A DNA stretch of 64,000 nt from an uncultured Alphaproteobacteria bacterium (GCA_944389555.1 CALXMU010000004.1:98795-162794), one strand, 5' to 3'; counted from the stretch's first letter, positions 1 to 9,127 are shown. Notes: generated by a model from the sequence alone, not told the origin. Program-made: numbers and translations.

Positions 1-1
1 C

Positions 2-1213
2 TTTAATAAAGAAGCGGAACATGTGGCGGGTTTCGCGAAAGAAGCGGCAGTTGTTACGCATTATAGATTAAAAGCAATTGATGGTGTATTACAGCCAGAC
101 CCAGATTCAAAATTGACGGAACCTTATATCATTCGTCCTACGTCTGAAACTATTATCGGTGACGCTATGTCGCGGTGGGTTCAATCATATCGTGATTTAC
201 CGTTGAAATTAAATCAGTGGGTAAACGTTATGCGCTGGGAAATGAGACCTCGCTTATTCTTGCGCACGTCCGAATTCTATTGGCAGGAGGGGCATAATGC
301 GTTTGCTACCCATGAAGAAGCAAATGCGGACGCCCGTAAAATGCATAAAGTATACGGTGATTATATGCGGGAAGTGTTATCAATATCTTCTATAATGGGC
401 GAGAAAACACCAGAAGAACGATTTGCTGGTGCCGACCATACTTATACACTTGAACATATTATGCAAGACGGTAAAGCTTTACAGGCTGGAACTTCTCATG
501 ATTTAGGGCAACACTTTTCAAAATCGTTCGGTATTCAATATTTAGGTACGGACGGGCAATTAAAGCATGCTTGGACAACGTCTTGGGGTGTTTCTACTCG
601 TATGATGGGCAGTTTGTTTATGACGCATTCTGATGATGACGGGTTGGTCTTACCACCGGCCGTCGCACCGTATCAGGTCGTAATAATACCAATTACGCGT
701 GATGAAAACGCTGATGCTTTGAATGCATATTCCGAAAAGTTAGGCGAGCAGTTACGTGACGCAGGCGTTCGCGTTTTAGTTGATACGTCAGATATGCGTG
801 CACCGGATAAGATGTGGAAGTGGATTAAACGGGGCGTTCCATTACGCGTTGAAATAGGTGCACGTGAAATGGAAGAAAATACAGTAACGATAACGCGTCG
901 TGATTTGGGTAAGGCATCAAAACGCACAATCAGCGATTCAGAATTATTGAGTGAAGTAAAAAATATATTGAAACAAATTCAACAAGATATGTACGATGCC
1001 GTCGTTGAACGCAACAAGACTATGATACATGACGTTGCAGATTTGAACGAATTAAAGGTTGCGTTAGAAAACGGCAGGATAGGATTTTTCCGTATTAAAA
1101 ACGAGCAAACGCAAAATGAAGAGTTTGATGGTTTGATGGAAAAGTATAAGATATCTCGCAGATGTTTAGACGATAATAATCCTGAATATGTTTATGTAGC
1201 AAAGTCTTATTAA
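2..1213 (+). CDS. proS: Prolyl-tRNA synthetase, 5' end cut by window
   Basis: Charges tRNA-Pro with proline in the cytosol. The window opens inside the gene: the frame is already open at base 2, with FNKEAEH before the first GTG at 23. Class II signatures are visible: RPTSETI near visible residue 45, and motif 2 (RWEMRPR then EFYWQEGH) around 78-98. An anticodon-binding domain follows from about 220. The chain ends in KSY; a C-terminal Tyr is usual in archaeal/eukaryote-like (type 3) ProRS. No editing insertion is seen between motif 2 and motif 3. A hairpin terminator follows at once, so this is the last gene of its unit. Confidence 0.95.
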   Translation, partial: FNKEAEHVAGFAKEAAVVTHYRLKAIDGVLQPDPDSKLTEPYIIRPTSETIIGDAMSRWVQSYRDLPLKLNQWVNVMRWEMRPRLFLRTSEFYWQEGHNAFATHEEANADARKMHKVYGDYMREVLSISSIMGEKTPEERFAGADHTYTLEHIMQDGKALQAGTSHDLGQHFSKSFGIQYLGTDGQLKHAWTTSWGVSTRMMGSLFMTHSDDDGLVLPPAVAPYQVVIIPITRDENADALNAYSEKLGEQLRDAGVRVLVDTSDMRAPDKMWKWIKRGVPLRVEIGAREMEENTVTITRRDLGKASKRTISDSELLSEVKNILKQIQQDMYDAVVERNKTMIHDVADLNELKVALENGRIGFFRIKNEQTQNEEFDGLMEKYKISRRCLDDNNPEYVYVAKSY

Positions 1214-1239
1214 AAAATCGCCCGTATGGGCGATTTTTT
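1213..1239 (+). terminator. Rho-independent terminator after proS
   Basis: ATCGCCC and GGGCGAT form a stem with a GTAT loop, flanked by A6 and T6. Confidence 0.85.
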
Positions 1240-1241
1240 AT

Positions 1242-1249
1242 GGTATAAT
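1242..1249 (+). promoter_or_regulatory. Extended -10 promoter for lactate dehydrogenase
   Basis: TGGTATAAT is an extended -10 element, 29 bases before the ldh start. There is no good -35, as often with extended -10 promoters. Confidence 0.5.
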
Positions 1250-1278
1250 ATTTGTGAATATAAAAAGGGAAAGAGAAT

Positions 1279-2211
1279 ATGAAAATAGCGATTATAGGTG
1301 TTGGTACCGTCGGTTCTGCAGTTGCAACGGCTGTTAAAAATACTGGTTGCGTTCACGAAATAGTTTTGTTTGATAGAGACGGCATTCGCGCACGTGCGGC
1401 GGCTGAAGATTTAGGGCACGCTGCAAGTTTTGGTTTTGACGTCAAAATCAGTGCTGTAAATAATTATCGTGGTATTCGGGGAAGTGACATTGTAATCATA
1501 GCGGCCGGGGCCAATCAAAAACCCAGTGAAACGCGCATGGATTTATTGAATAAAAACGCGGATGTTATTAAAGATATAATTCCGCGTGTAATGGTCAATG
1601 TTGACGCAAAAAACGTAAAAATAATAATTCTGACTAATCCTTTAGACGTTATGGTTATGTTAGCCACGAAATTATCTAAATTACCGGCAGCACGCGTAAT
1701 CGGTACAGGAACTATGTTAGACACGGCGCGCTTGCGCACGATATTATCAAGGCAACTTGATGTTTCAACGCAATCTATAAACGCCTATGTAATAGGGGAA
1801 CACGGTGACAGCAGCGTCGTTGATTGGACTGCCGCAACTGTTGGGGCACTATCGCTGGATGATTTCTGCAAGCAGATGAAAATATCTTTGCCGGAAACAA
1901 CGCGAAATACGATTGCTCATCGGGTACGCAATGCGGCATATGAAATAATTCGCGGTCGAGGCGCAACTTGGGACGGTATAGGTGCAGCCGCCGCAGATTT
2001 ATTACGTTGTATAATAAATGATGAACATAGAATACTTACTGTCAGCACTGTTACTGGCACAGGAAATGATATGTTGGCAATGTCTTTGCCTCGTATAGTC
2101 GGTGCAAATGGCGTTACTGCAACGTTACGTCCAAAACTTTCTGCGACTGAATCCAGCGCTTTGCGCCGTAGCGGTAAAATCATAAGAAAGCATTATGATG
2201 AAATAATCTAG
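1279..2211 (+). CDS. ldh: L-lactate dehydrogenase (LDH/MDH family)
   Basis: NAD-dependent reduction of pyruvate to L-lactate, the end step of homolactic fermentation. The Rossmann loop GVGTVG is at residues 7-12. The substrate loop reads NQKPSETR; Gln at the specificity position is typical of lactate rather than malate dehydrogenases. The catalytic Asp/Arg pair is in MLDTARLR (about 146-153) and the catalytic His in GEHGDS (about 173-178). The length of 310 is normal. The start has a GGGAAAGAG ribosome site. It is a single gene between the proS terminator and the next promoter. Malate activity is possible, but the loop argues against it. Confidence 0.9.
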   Translation: MKIAIIGVGTVGSAVATAVKNTGCVHEIVLFDRDGIRARAAAEDLGHAASFGFDVKISAVNNYRGIRGSDIVIIAAGANQKPSETRMDLLNKNADVIKDIIPRVMVNVDAKNVKIIILTNPLDVMVMLATKLSKLPAARVIGTGTMLDTARLRTILSRQLDVSTQSINAYVIGEHGDSSVVDWTAATVGALSLDDFCKQMKISLPETTRNTIAHRVRNAAYEIIRGRGATWDGIGAAAADLLRCIINDEHRILTVSTVTGTGNDMLAMSLPRIVGANGVTATLRPKLSATESSALRRSGKIIRKHYDEII

Positions 2212-2238
2212 TTCGGATAACAATCCGATTTATAAGGT

Positions 2239-2275
2239 AACGCCCCCCGTGCTATAATCTTAGGACAGGGGCGTT
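2239..2275 (+). promoter_or_regulatory. Promoter with -10 inside an inverted repeat
   Basis: AACGCCCC (2239-2246) and GGGGCGTT (2268-2275) are perfect inverted arms. TATAAT sits at 2253-2258 in the loop, just upstream of the GNAT-like gene at 2281. The arms could be an operator or a short leader hairpin that buries the ribosome site. Confidence 0.45.
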
Positions 2276-2280
2276 TAAAT

Positions 2281-2583
2281 ATGGCTGATAAAGAAATAAC
2301 TTATGATATTTTTCCAAACGGTCAAGGTTTCTATGCAAATTGTGACGGTCATCATGTTGGTGAAATAACTTTCGTTCGTATAGGTAGTGATAAAATAATA
2401 ATTGATCATACAGATGTTTCAGAACAGTATAGAAACGCAAAAATAGGTTTAAATTTAGTTCGGTGTGCCGCTGATTTGGCTCGCAGTCAAAAACGTAAAG
2501 TAATAACTATGTGCCCTTTTGCATCTGCTATGTTCAGCCGCTATCCAGAATTTGACGACGTTAGGTTTTTACATACGCGTTAG
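2281..2583 (+). CDS. Small GNAT-like N-acetyltransferase (YjdJ type)
   Basis: A 100-residue protein of the short Gcn5-related acetyltransferase type. It has a beta-rich N-terminus, then VSEQYRNAKIGLNLV (about 44-58), where the acetyl-CoA loop normally reads RGKGIG, then VITMCPFA and a Pro-Glu near the end. That order (CP, aromatic, PE) is typical of the YjdJ/GNAT_2 family. The usual glycines of the pyrophosphate loop are partly replaced here (RNAKIG), so catalytic activity is uncertain. Its own promoter precedes it. The substrate is unknown. Confidence 0.65.
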   Translation: MADKEITYDIFPNGQGFYANCDGHHVGEITFVRIGSDKIIIDHTDVSEQYRNAKIGLNLVRCAADLARSQKRKVITMCPFASAMFSRYPEFDDVRFLHTR

Positions 2584-2651
2584 TTTGATTTTCTTACTTG
2601 AACAAAATTTCATTTTCTACTAGCATTTTTCTCAATAGCAGAGGGAAAAAT

Positions 2652-4043
2652 ATGTCACGTAAATTACGCATTTGGTTGATTTTTTTAATCTTTTTAAACG
2701 GGTATGTCAGTCTGTCTTTTGAATTGGTTGTATTGCGTCAATTATCTTTCTGGGTAGGGTCTAGCGCGGTAATTACTAGCATAATTATGGGAATATTTTT
2801 GGGCTTTATGTCGTTGGGATATTTCTTAGGCTCGTCAGAAAGGGTGCAAAATAAAAATATCAGGACAATATTAGGGACAAGTTTCATCGTTATCGCGTTG
2901 TTTGCGTTCTTTGCGTCTAGTTTCCCGTTGGTTTCTGAATACTTCGTTCGTTTATACCGTTGGGGAATAACGTCAAGTGTGTTACAGACATTCATTTATT
3001 CGTTTTTATTGTTATCAATAGGCCCCTTTTTATTCGGTTTTAATACGACTTTATTATCAAGAATGTTGCATAAATATAACACTAATTACACCGGTAATAT
3101 TATGGCGTGGGATACAATCGGTTCTGTATTAGGTTCTTTGCTAACAACCCTGATTTTGATGCCTTTTATAGGAGTAAATTATACGGTAATATTGATTGTT
3201 TCTTTGGCTGTCTTTGCGGCTGTTGTTACAAGACCAAGATGGTGGGTAATTTTACTGGGGGTATTAGTTCTTATACCAACTCTTATTGTAAACAGTGATT
3301 ATGTGCAGCGCAGTAGATTCGGTATATTAGTAAATAACGCGAACTCAACCATATCTGTGGCACAATACCAAGACGGTTTACGCATTTTATATATGAATGG
3401 CTTACCGATGTCTACGTATAATCCGAATAATGGAATGAACGCAGAATATATAGATTATCTAAATCAGCACTTTATATACAACATGCCGACGGACAGTAAG
3501 AAAAAAATTTTAGTCTTAGGTGCCGGTGGTTTTACGGCTGGTTTAAATGATACGTATAATGAATATACTTTTGTTGATATAGAACATACCTTAAAAGAAA
3601 TATCAGAAAAATATTTTCTTGGTAAACCATTGACGCCGAATAAAAAATTCATAGTGCAGGATGCCAGCCAATATTTGAAAAATAGTAAAGAAAAATATGA
3701 TATGATTTTACTGGATGTGTATTCTAATTCTTTTCAAATACCAGAAGGTTTCATTACGGCAGAATTTATGCAGCGGGTTAAATCGCACGTCGCACCAAAT
3801 GGTATATTGGTTATGAATATTGTATCAAGTCAATCTTTCCAAGATAAATATTCTCAGGTTTTTGATAATACATTTCATACGGTTTTTCCTCAGAATTCAC
3901 AAAGACAAGTCATAGGTTATGCAAATCCGTGGGATAATAACGATGTAGCGAATGTCTTGTATGTTTGGTATAACCGAGACGGAGACGATAGAATTTATAC
4001 TATAAATCAAACACCTGTGATATATGATAGGTATATAAAATAA
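2652..4043 (+). CDS. Membrane protein fused to spermidine-synthase-like domain
   Basis: About 463 residues. The first ~210 are hydrophobic, with about six or seven membrane spans. The C-terminal half is a soluble Rossmann methyltransferase-like fold of the polyamine aminopropyltransferase family: ILVLGAGGF binding loop, acidic FVDIEH, QDAS, and MILLDVYSN at the catalytic Asp position. I place the start at ATG 2652, after GAGGGA; an in-frame TTG at 2598 has no ribosome site. Bacterial fused spermidine synthases of this layout exist, but their substrate is mostly unproven. The signature Tyr and Asp of true SpeE are not clearly kept, so polyamine synthesis is only inferred. Confidence 0.7.
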   Translation: MSRKLRIWLIFLIFLNGYVSLSFELVVLRQLSFWVGSSAVITSIIMGIFLGFMSLGYFLGSSERVQNKNIRTILGTSFIVIALFAFFASSFPLVSEYFVRLYRWGITSSVLQTFIYSFLLLSIGPFLFGFNTTLLSRMLHKYNTNYTGNIMAWDTIGSVLGSLLTTLILMPFIGVNYTVILIVSLAVFAAVVTRPRWWVILLGVLVLIPTLIVNSDYVQRSRFGILVNNANSTISVAQYQDGLRILYMNGLPMSTYNPNNGMNAEYIDYLNQHFIYNMPTDSKKKILVLGAGGFTAGLNDTYNEYTFVDIEHTLKEISEKYFLGKPLTPNKKFIVQDASQYLKNSKEKYDMILLDVYSNSFQIPEGFITAEFMQRVKSHVAPNGILVMNIVSSQSFQDKYSQVFDNTFHTVFPQNSQRQVIGYANPWDNNDVANVLYVWYNRDGDDRIYTINQTPVIYDRYIK

Positions 4044-4065
4044 AAGGGGGCATTTGCCCCTTTTT
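4042..4065. terminator. Bidirectional terminator between convergent genes
   Basis: The stem GGGGC/GCCCC with an ATTT loop is flanked by A4 and T5. It serves both the plus-strand membrane protein and the minus-strand sodB. Confidence 0.8.
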
Positions 4066-4651
4066 ATTGATTCATATTTTCTAAAACAAACTTCCAATTT
4101 ACAAGATGTTTTAAGAAGGCCTCTATAAAATCTGCCCGACGATTTTGATAGTCTAGGTAATAAGCATGTTCCCAAACGTCCAAAGCCATTATAGGTACGA
4201 TATTATGAGCAATAGGGGTATCTGCATTTGCGGTTGTCAAAATTTTTATAGTGCCGTTATCTTGTACTAACCAAGTCCATCCGCTACCAAATAAACCCGC
4301 AGCAGCAGATTTGAATTCTGTGACGAGTTTTTCTTTGTCTCCGAAAGCTTTAGATATTACTTCTGGTATGTTACCGCCTCCATTTGGAGATAGACATCTA
4401 AAAAAGAAATTGTGGTTAAAGACTTGTGCCGCGTTATTAAAAATTTTTTTTGCGTCTTGGGCAGCAGCGGATTTTATTATTATTTCGTCTAAAGGCATTG
4501 CTTCGTATTCTGTGCCAACTATCAAATCATTTAAGTTTTTAATATAGGTTGCCAGATGTTTACCGTGATGACATTGTAAAGTTTCTTCAGACATATACGG
4601 CATTAACGCTTTTTCTGAGAACTGTAACGGGAATTGGGTAAGTGAAAACAT
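4064..4651 (-). CDS. sodB: Superoxide dismutase, Fe type
   Basis: Converts superoxide to oxygen and hydrogen peroxide in the cytosol. Metal ligands of the Fe/Mn family are visible: His in CHHGKHLATYI, His in NHNFFFRCL, and Asp and His in LDVWEHAYYLDYQ. GLFGSGWTWLV and the overall pattern favour iron. I choose the second of two close ATGs (4651), because AGAGG then lies six bases upstream; the ATG at 4657 would abut the ribosome site. Normal length, about 195. No signal peptide. Its presence next to fermentation genes suggests an oxygen-exposed anaerobe. Confidence 0.95.
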   Translation of the reverse strand: MFSLTQFPLQFSEKALMPYMSEETLQCHHGKHLATYIKNLNDLIVGTEYEAMPLDEIIIKSAAAQDAKKIFNNAAQVFNHNFFFRCLSPNGGGNIPEVISKAFGDKEKLVTEFKSAAAGLFGSGWTWLVQDNGTIKILTTANADTPIAHNIVPIMALDVWEHAYYLDYQNRRADFIEAFLKHLVNWKFVLENMNQ

Positions 4652-4744
4652 TTTCATCCTCTTATATGTGTTGCATAAGAATTCTGCATTTAGTCATTAT
4701 TAAAAACAACAGAAAAAAATTCCGGTTTAATAGTTAAAAATGGC

Positions 4745-4773
4745 TTGCACCATTGCAATCAGATTTTTATAAT
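4745..4773 (+). promoter_or_regulatory. Sigma70-type promoter
   Basis: TTGCAC, 17 bases, then TATAAT, 25 bases before the ATG at 4798. Confidence 0.7.
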
Positions 4774-4797
4774 CCAAATCAAGACAAAGGAGAAATT

Positions 4798-5385
4798 ATG
4801 AAAAAGTTATCAATTCTTTCGGCATTGGCAGGTTTGTTATTTTGTGGCGCAGCGTCTGCTGCAGATATAACGCTGTATTATTCACCATATTGCCCACATT
4901 GTCATCATGCGCGCGACTTTTTCGTAAATAAGATGATTTATGAATATCCGAATTTGCGTGTTGTTCAAATAAACGTTATGGAAGAACCTAATTTACCTGC
5001 TTTTCAAGAGGCATTGAAAAAGTGCGAATATGAAAGTGGTGGTGTTCCTGTAATTGTTGTCGGGGATAAGTGCTTTCAGGGTTATGCAGAGGTGATGGAT
5101 CAAGAATTACGTGATGCTGTAGAGGTAGATTTATCTGATGAAGAGAAGAAAGTGGCAGCGGAAAATAAGAAAGAACTAGAAGCAAATCCAGAAGATTTCC
5201 GTGCAAAGCATGCAGACCGTCAAAAAGCGATAACGGAGTATAACGCGGCTGTAGAAGCGGCGGCAGAAAAAATTGCAGCGGAAAAAAAAAGTGAAAAAAC
5301 TTCGTCAATTTATTTCTATGTACTGCTGATTGCTTTGGTTGCCGCTTTGGGTTTTGTATTGGTAAGAAAGGACAAAAAGAAATAA
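4798..5385 (+). CDS. Exported thioredoxin-fold protein with C-terminal membrane anchor
   Basis: About 195 residues. It has a signal peptide ending near AASAA, then a glutaredoxin-like domain with the redox motif CPHCHHA right after the first strand and the cis-Pro loop GVPVIVVGDKCFQG. A charged Lys/Glu/Ala helix follows (about 115-165), then one membrane span and a KKDKKK-like tail, so it is probably an envelope protein tethered at both topological ends. The start at 4798 is set by AAGGAG; an upstream in-frame ATG at 4753 overlaps the promoter. It probably handles thiols or disulfides outside the cytosol; the partner is unknown. Confidence 0.75.
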   Translation: MKKLSILSALAGLLFCGAASAADITLYYSPYCPHCHHARDFFVNKMIYEYPNLRVVQINVMEEPNLPAFQEALKKCEYESGGVPVIVVGDKCFQGYAEVMDQELRDAVEVDLSDEEKKVAAENKKELEANPEDFRAKHADRQKAITEYNAAVEAAAEKIAAEKKSEKTSSIYFYVLLIALVAALGFVLVRKDKKK

Positions 5386-5425
5386 AAAGTATCTTTAACC
5401 GTTAAACCTACGTTGGGATTTAGAT

Positions 5426-6241
5426 ATGTTTGATTTAACTACTTTGGATTATATTTATGTGGGCGTCATAGTGGCGTCCACTGTATGGGCAAGTATCCGT
5501 GGTGGTATTTTTGAAACGGTTGCAACTCTGTCTTGGGTAATTGCGGCTTTTGCGGCGCGTTTTATCTCACCTATGTTAGATAAACTTTTACAAAGTTGGT
5601 TTGATTTATCTGCTTCGACGGTCGGTACATTAGTTGCTTCTTATTTCATTGTATTCTTTGTAATATTGATGCTGATAGGTTTCTTTAATCAACGTTTACG
5701 TGAAAAAATTCAAAATAGTATAATGAAAGTAACTGACCGTACGCTTGGAATAATTTTCGGTATTATTCGTGGTGTTGTGGTGATGGGATTGGTTTATTGG
5801 GCGGCTTTGTGGTATTATTCTGATGCTCCGCGTCCTGCGGCGTGGGTTGAAAACGCTCGGACTCGTCCGATTATGCAATTGACGGCTGTAAAATTAGATG
5901 ATTGGTTTTTCCCGGGACCTGGCAGTAAGTTATTGGCACGTGATATGACCGGAAGTCAGGCGAATCAAGAATTGCTAGATAATTTGATAAACCCCGCTAT
6001 ATTGGATGCTAAAAAAGCAGAAACTGGTGAAAACGTAGACGAACCAGCAGAAACGGGTTATAAGTCATCCGAAAGGTCAGCATTAGAAAAACAATTATTG
6101 CAGATAGAAAATGCTGCTCGTGCAGAAGAAGCGCGCGCTGCCGAAGAAGAAACTGATACTGTCCAAGACGTTTCTGTGGAAGAAGAAGTGACAATTTCTC
6201 CTGAATACGGCAGTGAAGACGCACCTGTTACGTCTGACTAA
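5426..6241 (+). CDS. CvpA family membrane protein
   Basis: Four predicted membrane spans in the first ~140 residues, with the CvpA hallmarks: an N-terminal DYIYVGVIVAST helix, GxxxE-like RGGIFE, and a loop FNQRLREKIQ before LGIIFGIIRGVVV. A hydrophilic, acidic Glu/Ala-rich tail of about 100 residues follows, longer than in E. coli CvpA. Family members affect colicin V export, biofilm and envelope integrity; the molecular job is unclear. It lies 40 bases after the thioredoxin-fold gene, likely the same transcript, and is followed by a hairpin at 6267-6293. Confidence 0.85.
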   Translation: MFDLTTLDYIYVGVIVASTVWASIRGGIFETVATLSWVIAAFAARFISPMLDKLLQSWFDLSASTVGTLVASYFIVFFVILMLIGFFNQRLREKIQNSIMKVTDRTLGIIFGIIRGVVVMGLVYWAALWYYSDAPRPAAWVENARTRPIMQLTAVKLDDWFFPGPGSKLLARDMTGSQANQELLDNLINPAILDAKKAETGENVDEPAETGYKSSERSALEKQLLQIENAARAEEARAAEEETDTVQDVSVEEEVTISPEYGSEDAPVTSD

Positions 6242-6266
6242 TATTTATATTCATTTAATATGAAAT

Positions 6267-6293
6267 ACCCCGTTGCTTTTGCGACGGGTTTTT
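6267..6293 (+). terminator. Rho-independent terminator after CvpA gene
   Basis: CCCGTTGC and GCGACGGG around TTTT, followed by T5. Confidence 0.75.
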
Positions 6294-6348
6294 GTTCCTG
6301 CTGATTTTCTCTGCTGTTTTATTCAAAATAGTAAACAGGAGAGTAAAA

Positions 6349-7101
6349 ATGAAAAAAATAATTTTTATTTTAGGAACTACGTTAATTGTTCCTTTGTCAG
6401 CCTTTGCAGATAGTGCGATTAAAGGTGTAAACCCGGCAGATAACGTAACGAAGATGGAACTATTACCAAGTTTGAACGTTATGGATATAAACGGTAAACC
6501 ATCTGTTACTACGTTAGGGTTAAAGTATGATAAAGAGTTATATAAAATTTTTGGTATAAATTTTGAATTACCTTTAAGCCATTTTTCCGGTTATGGTATA
6601 TCTGATGCTGGTATCGGGGATTTAAGATTACGAGGGCGTGCCCAATATCGGTTTGGCAGAAATGTTATAATCGGTGCTACAGAATTCGTTTTACCGACAG
6701 CGACTTCAGATACTCTTGGTACGCGTCAATATACGTTTGATCCGACGTTGGCATATGTTTATGCGTTCAGCGCAAATTTCTTTACAGCATTGGTAGGTAA
6801 GCAATTTATCTCTTTATATAATTTAGATGAAGAAAAGTATCAAGATACCAATCAAACACAAATTCGTATGTTGATGGGGTATTTGTCGAACAATGGTTGG
6901 TGGGCGGCTCTTGATCCACAGGTATGGATAAATAATGAAGACGGTCGCGTAGAATACTTGGTAGAAGGCGAGGTCGGTACCATGTTAAATAGAACGACAG
7001 GAGTCTGGACCAGAATCGGTAAAAGACTTGGTGGTGATTGGCACCGAAATGATTGGTCTGTTCTGCTTGGTATAAGATTTATTCCTGGACAGAAAGATTG
7101 A
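6349..7101 (+). CDS. Outer-membrane beta-barrel protein
   Basis: About 250 residues with a clear signal peptide (ending PLSAFA). Alternating hydrophobic/polar strands follow. Phrases such as GIGDLRLRGRAQYRF and a terminal strand SVLLGIRFIPG suggest the barrel type often annotated as phenol-degradation MetA-like or transporter. The start at 6349 follows ACAGGAGAG; the longer frame from 6292 lies inside the upstream terminator. It lies 24 bases before the next gene, so probably an operon. Ligand unknown. Confidence 0.65.
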   Translation: MKKIIFILGTTLIVPLSAFADSAIKGVNPADNVTKMELLPSLNVMDINGKPSVTTLGLKYDKELYKIFGINFELPLSHFSGYGISDAGIGDLRLRGRAQYRFGRNVIIGATEFVLPTATSDTLGTRQYTFDPTLAYVYAFSANFFTALVGKQFISLYNLDEEKYQDTNQTQIRMLMGYLSNNGWWAALDPQVWINNEDGRVEYLVEGEVGTMLNRTTGVWTRIGKRLGGDWHRNDWSVLLGIRFIPGQKD

Positions 7102-7125
7102 TAAACAAAAAAAAAGGAGAGAGAA

Positions 7126-7662
7126 ATGTTCTTAAAATCAAAAATCTGTTTAACCATTGTTTCGTTATATGAAATTTTGGCGGTTATTTTATTACAAAGT
7201 CAGCGCGTTTGTGATGCTATGTTTGGTGTGTCATTTTGCGACGCGCATGTATTCAAATATTTCATTATGTGCTTTGCCGTTCCGATGGTAGTATTTCTGA
7301 TAGTTATGTGGATTATGGAAATAATAGATAGGGTTCGCCATCGTCATACGTTGTTTTATAAAGCAACGCATGCAATGAAGAATATAGTTACTAACGTAAA
7401 AGATAAAGTTTCAGAAAATGTATCTGCTGGTGACTTAGAGAAACTGATAACAGCAGCGTTAATGGTAGGGTTAAAGCGCTATGCGGATAAAAGCCCGCAC
7501 GCTCGTAAGGTATTAGACGAGATGAATAAAGTTGACGTTGACTATGATGAATATGATGATGACGAAGAAGATGAAGCTGATGATGAAGACTACGAAGAAG
7601 AAATACGTTCTTATAGAAGACAGAAGAACAAGAAGGCTAAAAATAATAGAAAAAGAAAATAG
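7126..7662 (+). CDS. Membrane protein with acidic then basic tail
   Basis: 178 residues, not recognised. Two membrane spans (about 8-26 and 43-66) with cysteines in the short loop between them. A helical region follows (about 75-140), then a run of Asp/Glu (about 142-165) ending in a Lys/Arg-rich tail. The strongly split charge at the C-terminus suggests protein or nucleic acid contact at the cytoplasmic face. A strong AAAGGAGAG ribosome site precedes it. It is last in the unit with the OMP gene; a terminator follows. Confidence 0.6.
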   Translation: MFLKSKICLTIVSLYEILAVILLQSQRVCDAMFGVSFCDAHVFKYFIMCFAVPMVVFLIVMWIMEIIDRVRHRHTLFYKATHAMKNIVTNVKDKVSENVSAGDLEKLITAALMVGLKRYADKSPHARKVLDEMNKVDVDYDEYDDDEEDEADDEDYEEEIRSYRRQKNKKAKNNRKRK

Positions 7663-7678
7663 AAATAATTGAAAAGGA

Positions 7679-7707
7679 AAAGACGGTCAAAAGACCGTCT
7701 TTTTTAT
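7679..7707. terminator. Terminator between membrane protein gene and tRNA-Thr
   Basis: AAAGACGGTC and GACCGTCTTT form a stem with a short AAAA loop, followed by T5. It can serve both strands. Confidence 0.85.
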
Positions 7708-7709
7708 TC

Positions 7710-7785
7710 TGGTGCCAGTTGTCGGACTTGAACCAACGACCCTCTGATTACAAATCAGATGCTCTACCAGCTGAGCTAAACTGGC
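7710..7785 (-). tRNA. tRNA-Thr (TGT)
   Basis: Full cloverleaf on the minus strand: acceptor GCCAGTT/AACTGGC, D-arm GCTC...GAGC, anticodon loop TTTGTAA, T-loop TTCAAGT, and CCA encoded. Confidence 0.97.
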
Positions 7786-7882
7786 AATGTGCTTTACTAT
7801 ACCTTGTCCGTTTAATAATTTCAAGTCTAAAAATTCATAAAATGCTTGCATTATTAAAATAACTGTAAAAAATATAATCATT

Positions 7883-9127
7883 ATGAAGAAAATACCTGAA
7901 TTATTGGCCCCAGCTGGTACCCTGGACGCTTTCAAAACCGCCATTCTATATGGTGCAGATGCTATTTATGCGGGTTTACCCGGGTTTTCTATGCGGGCAA
8001 GAGCAAAAATTACAACCGAAGAAGTTAAAAAAGGAATAGATTTGGCTCATGCCGCAGGAAAAAAAGTTTATTTAGCCTTTAATTTATTCGCGCATGAACG
8101 CGATTTCGCAAATATGTCTCGGGTTAGTGAAACAATAGAATACCTAAAACCAGACGCGCTGATTATTTCTGACCCAGGCGTAATGCTGTGGGTTAGAGAG
8201 CATCATCCAGATATGCCGATACATATATCAACGCAGGCTAATATTTGTTCCGCAGATTCTGTTAAATTTTGGCAACAAGCCGGTGCTAAATTGTGCGTTC
8301 TTGCGCGAGAAGTATCACATGATGAATTCAAAATAATTCGTGAAAAATGCCCAGATGTCGGACTGGAAATTTTCGTTCATGGTGCAATGTGTATGAGTTA
8401 TTCTGGTCGGTGCTTGCTGTCTAATTTTATAACGGGACGTCCGGCTAATCGTGGCGCGTGCGCACAATTATGTCGGTGGAAATACGACGTAATTTTACGG
8501 GAATGTGAATCTGGTATAGAAATGCCGATAGAAGAAGATGAACGCGGCGCATATATCATGAATTCAAAAGATTTGTGTCTGATGCCTCGGCTACGCGAAG
8601 TAATAGAGGCCTCACCGAATTCTTTGAAGATAGAAGGGCGTAACCGTAGTGAATATTATGTAGGTAGCGTCGTACATGCCTATCGTTGCGCCCTTGATGC
8701 TTATGCGAAAGATCCAGAAAATTTCGACCCAAGCCCGTTTATGGCAGAATTAAATCGTTTGGAAACTCGTGGCTATACAACGGCTTTCTTTGACGGTAAT
8801 CTTGGACCAGAAGCACATAATTATGAAACAACTCGTTCGTCATCAGATTGGCACGCGGCTGGGGTTATAACCGAAGTAGATGCTGAAAAGATTACACTGG
8901 AATTAAGAAATGAAATAAAAACTGGTGATGAAATAAAATTTATTATGCCGGGCGTTAATGAGGAAGTATCTGTCATATTGCAGCATGTAATAAATGCAAA
9001 GAACGGAGAATTTCAACCAAAAATGTCTGCAGGGCAACATAATAGTTTAGTAATTCCTTTTGCTTGGTTTAAGGACGATGTAACGAAAAACTTTGTCCCG
9101 TATATTTTGGCATATAAACATAAATAA
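7883..9127 (+). CDS. trhP: U32 peptidase-family tRNA hydroxylation protein
   Basis: A U32 family protein of 414 residues, the length of TrhP (YegQ). TrhP acts with prephenate to install 5-hydroxyuridine at tRNA wobble position 34. Landmarks: ELLAPAGTLDAFKTAI at the N-terminus, FVHGAMCMSYSGRCLLS, and GACAQLCRWKY. The cysteines in these stretches plus SMKDLCLMP-like NSKDLCLMP are the usual Fe-S cysteine set. A C-terminal beta domain follows from about 320. There is no clear ribosome site before the ATG, and a TATAAT lies only 4 bases upstream of it. A related role (RlhA/UbiU type) is less likely given the length. Confidence 0.85.
   Translation: MKKIPELLAPAGTLDAFKTAILYGADAIYAGLPGFSMRARAKITTEEVKKGIDLAHAAGKKVYLAFNLFAHERDFANMSRVSETIEYLKPDALIISDPGVMLWVREHHPDMPIHISTQANICSADSVKFWQQAGAKLCVLAREVSHDEFKIIREKCPDVGLEIFVHGAMCMSYSGRCLLSNFITGRPANRGACAQLCRWKYDVILRECESGIEMPIEEDERGAYIMNSKDLCLMPRLREVIEASPNSLKIEGRNRSEYYVGSVVHAYRCALDAYAKDPENFDPSPFMAELNRLETRGYTTAFFDGNLGPEAHNYETTRSSSDWHAAGVITEVDAEKITLELRNEIKTGDEIKFIMPGVNEEVSVILQHVINAKNGEFQPKMSAGQHNSLVIPFAWFKDDVTKNFVPYILAYKHK

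Noticed and set aside
7687..7944. Minus-strand frame of 85 codons
   Set aside because: It reads through tRNA-Thr and the terminator.
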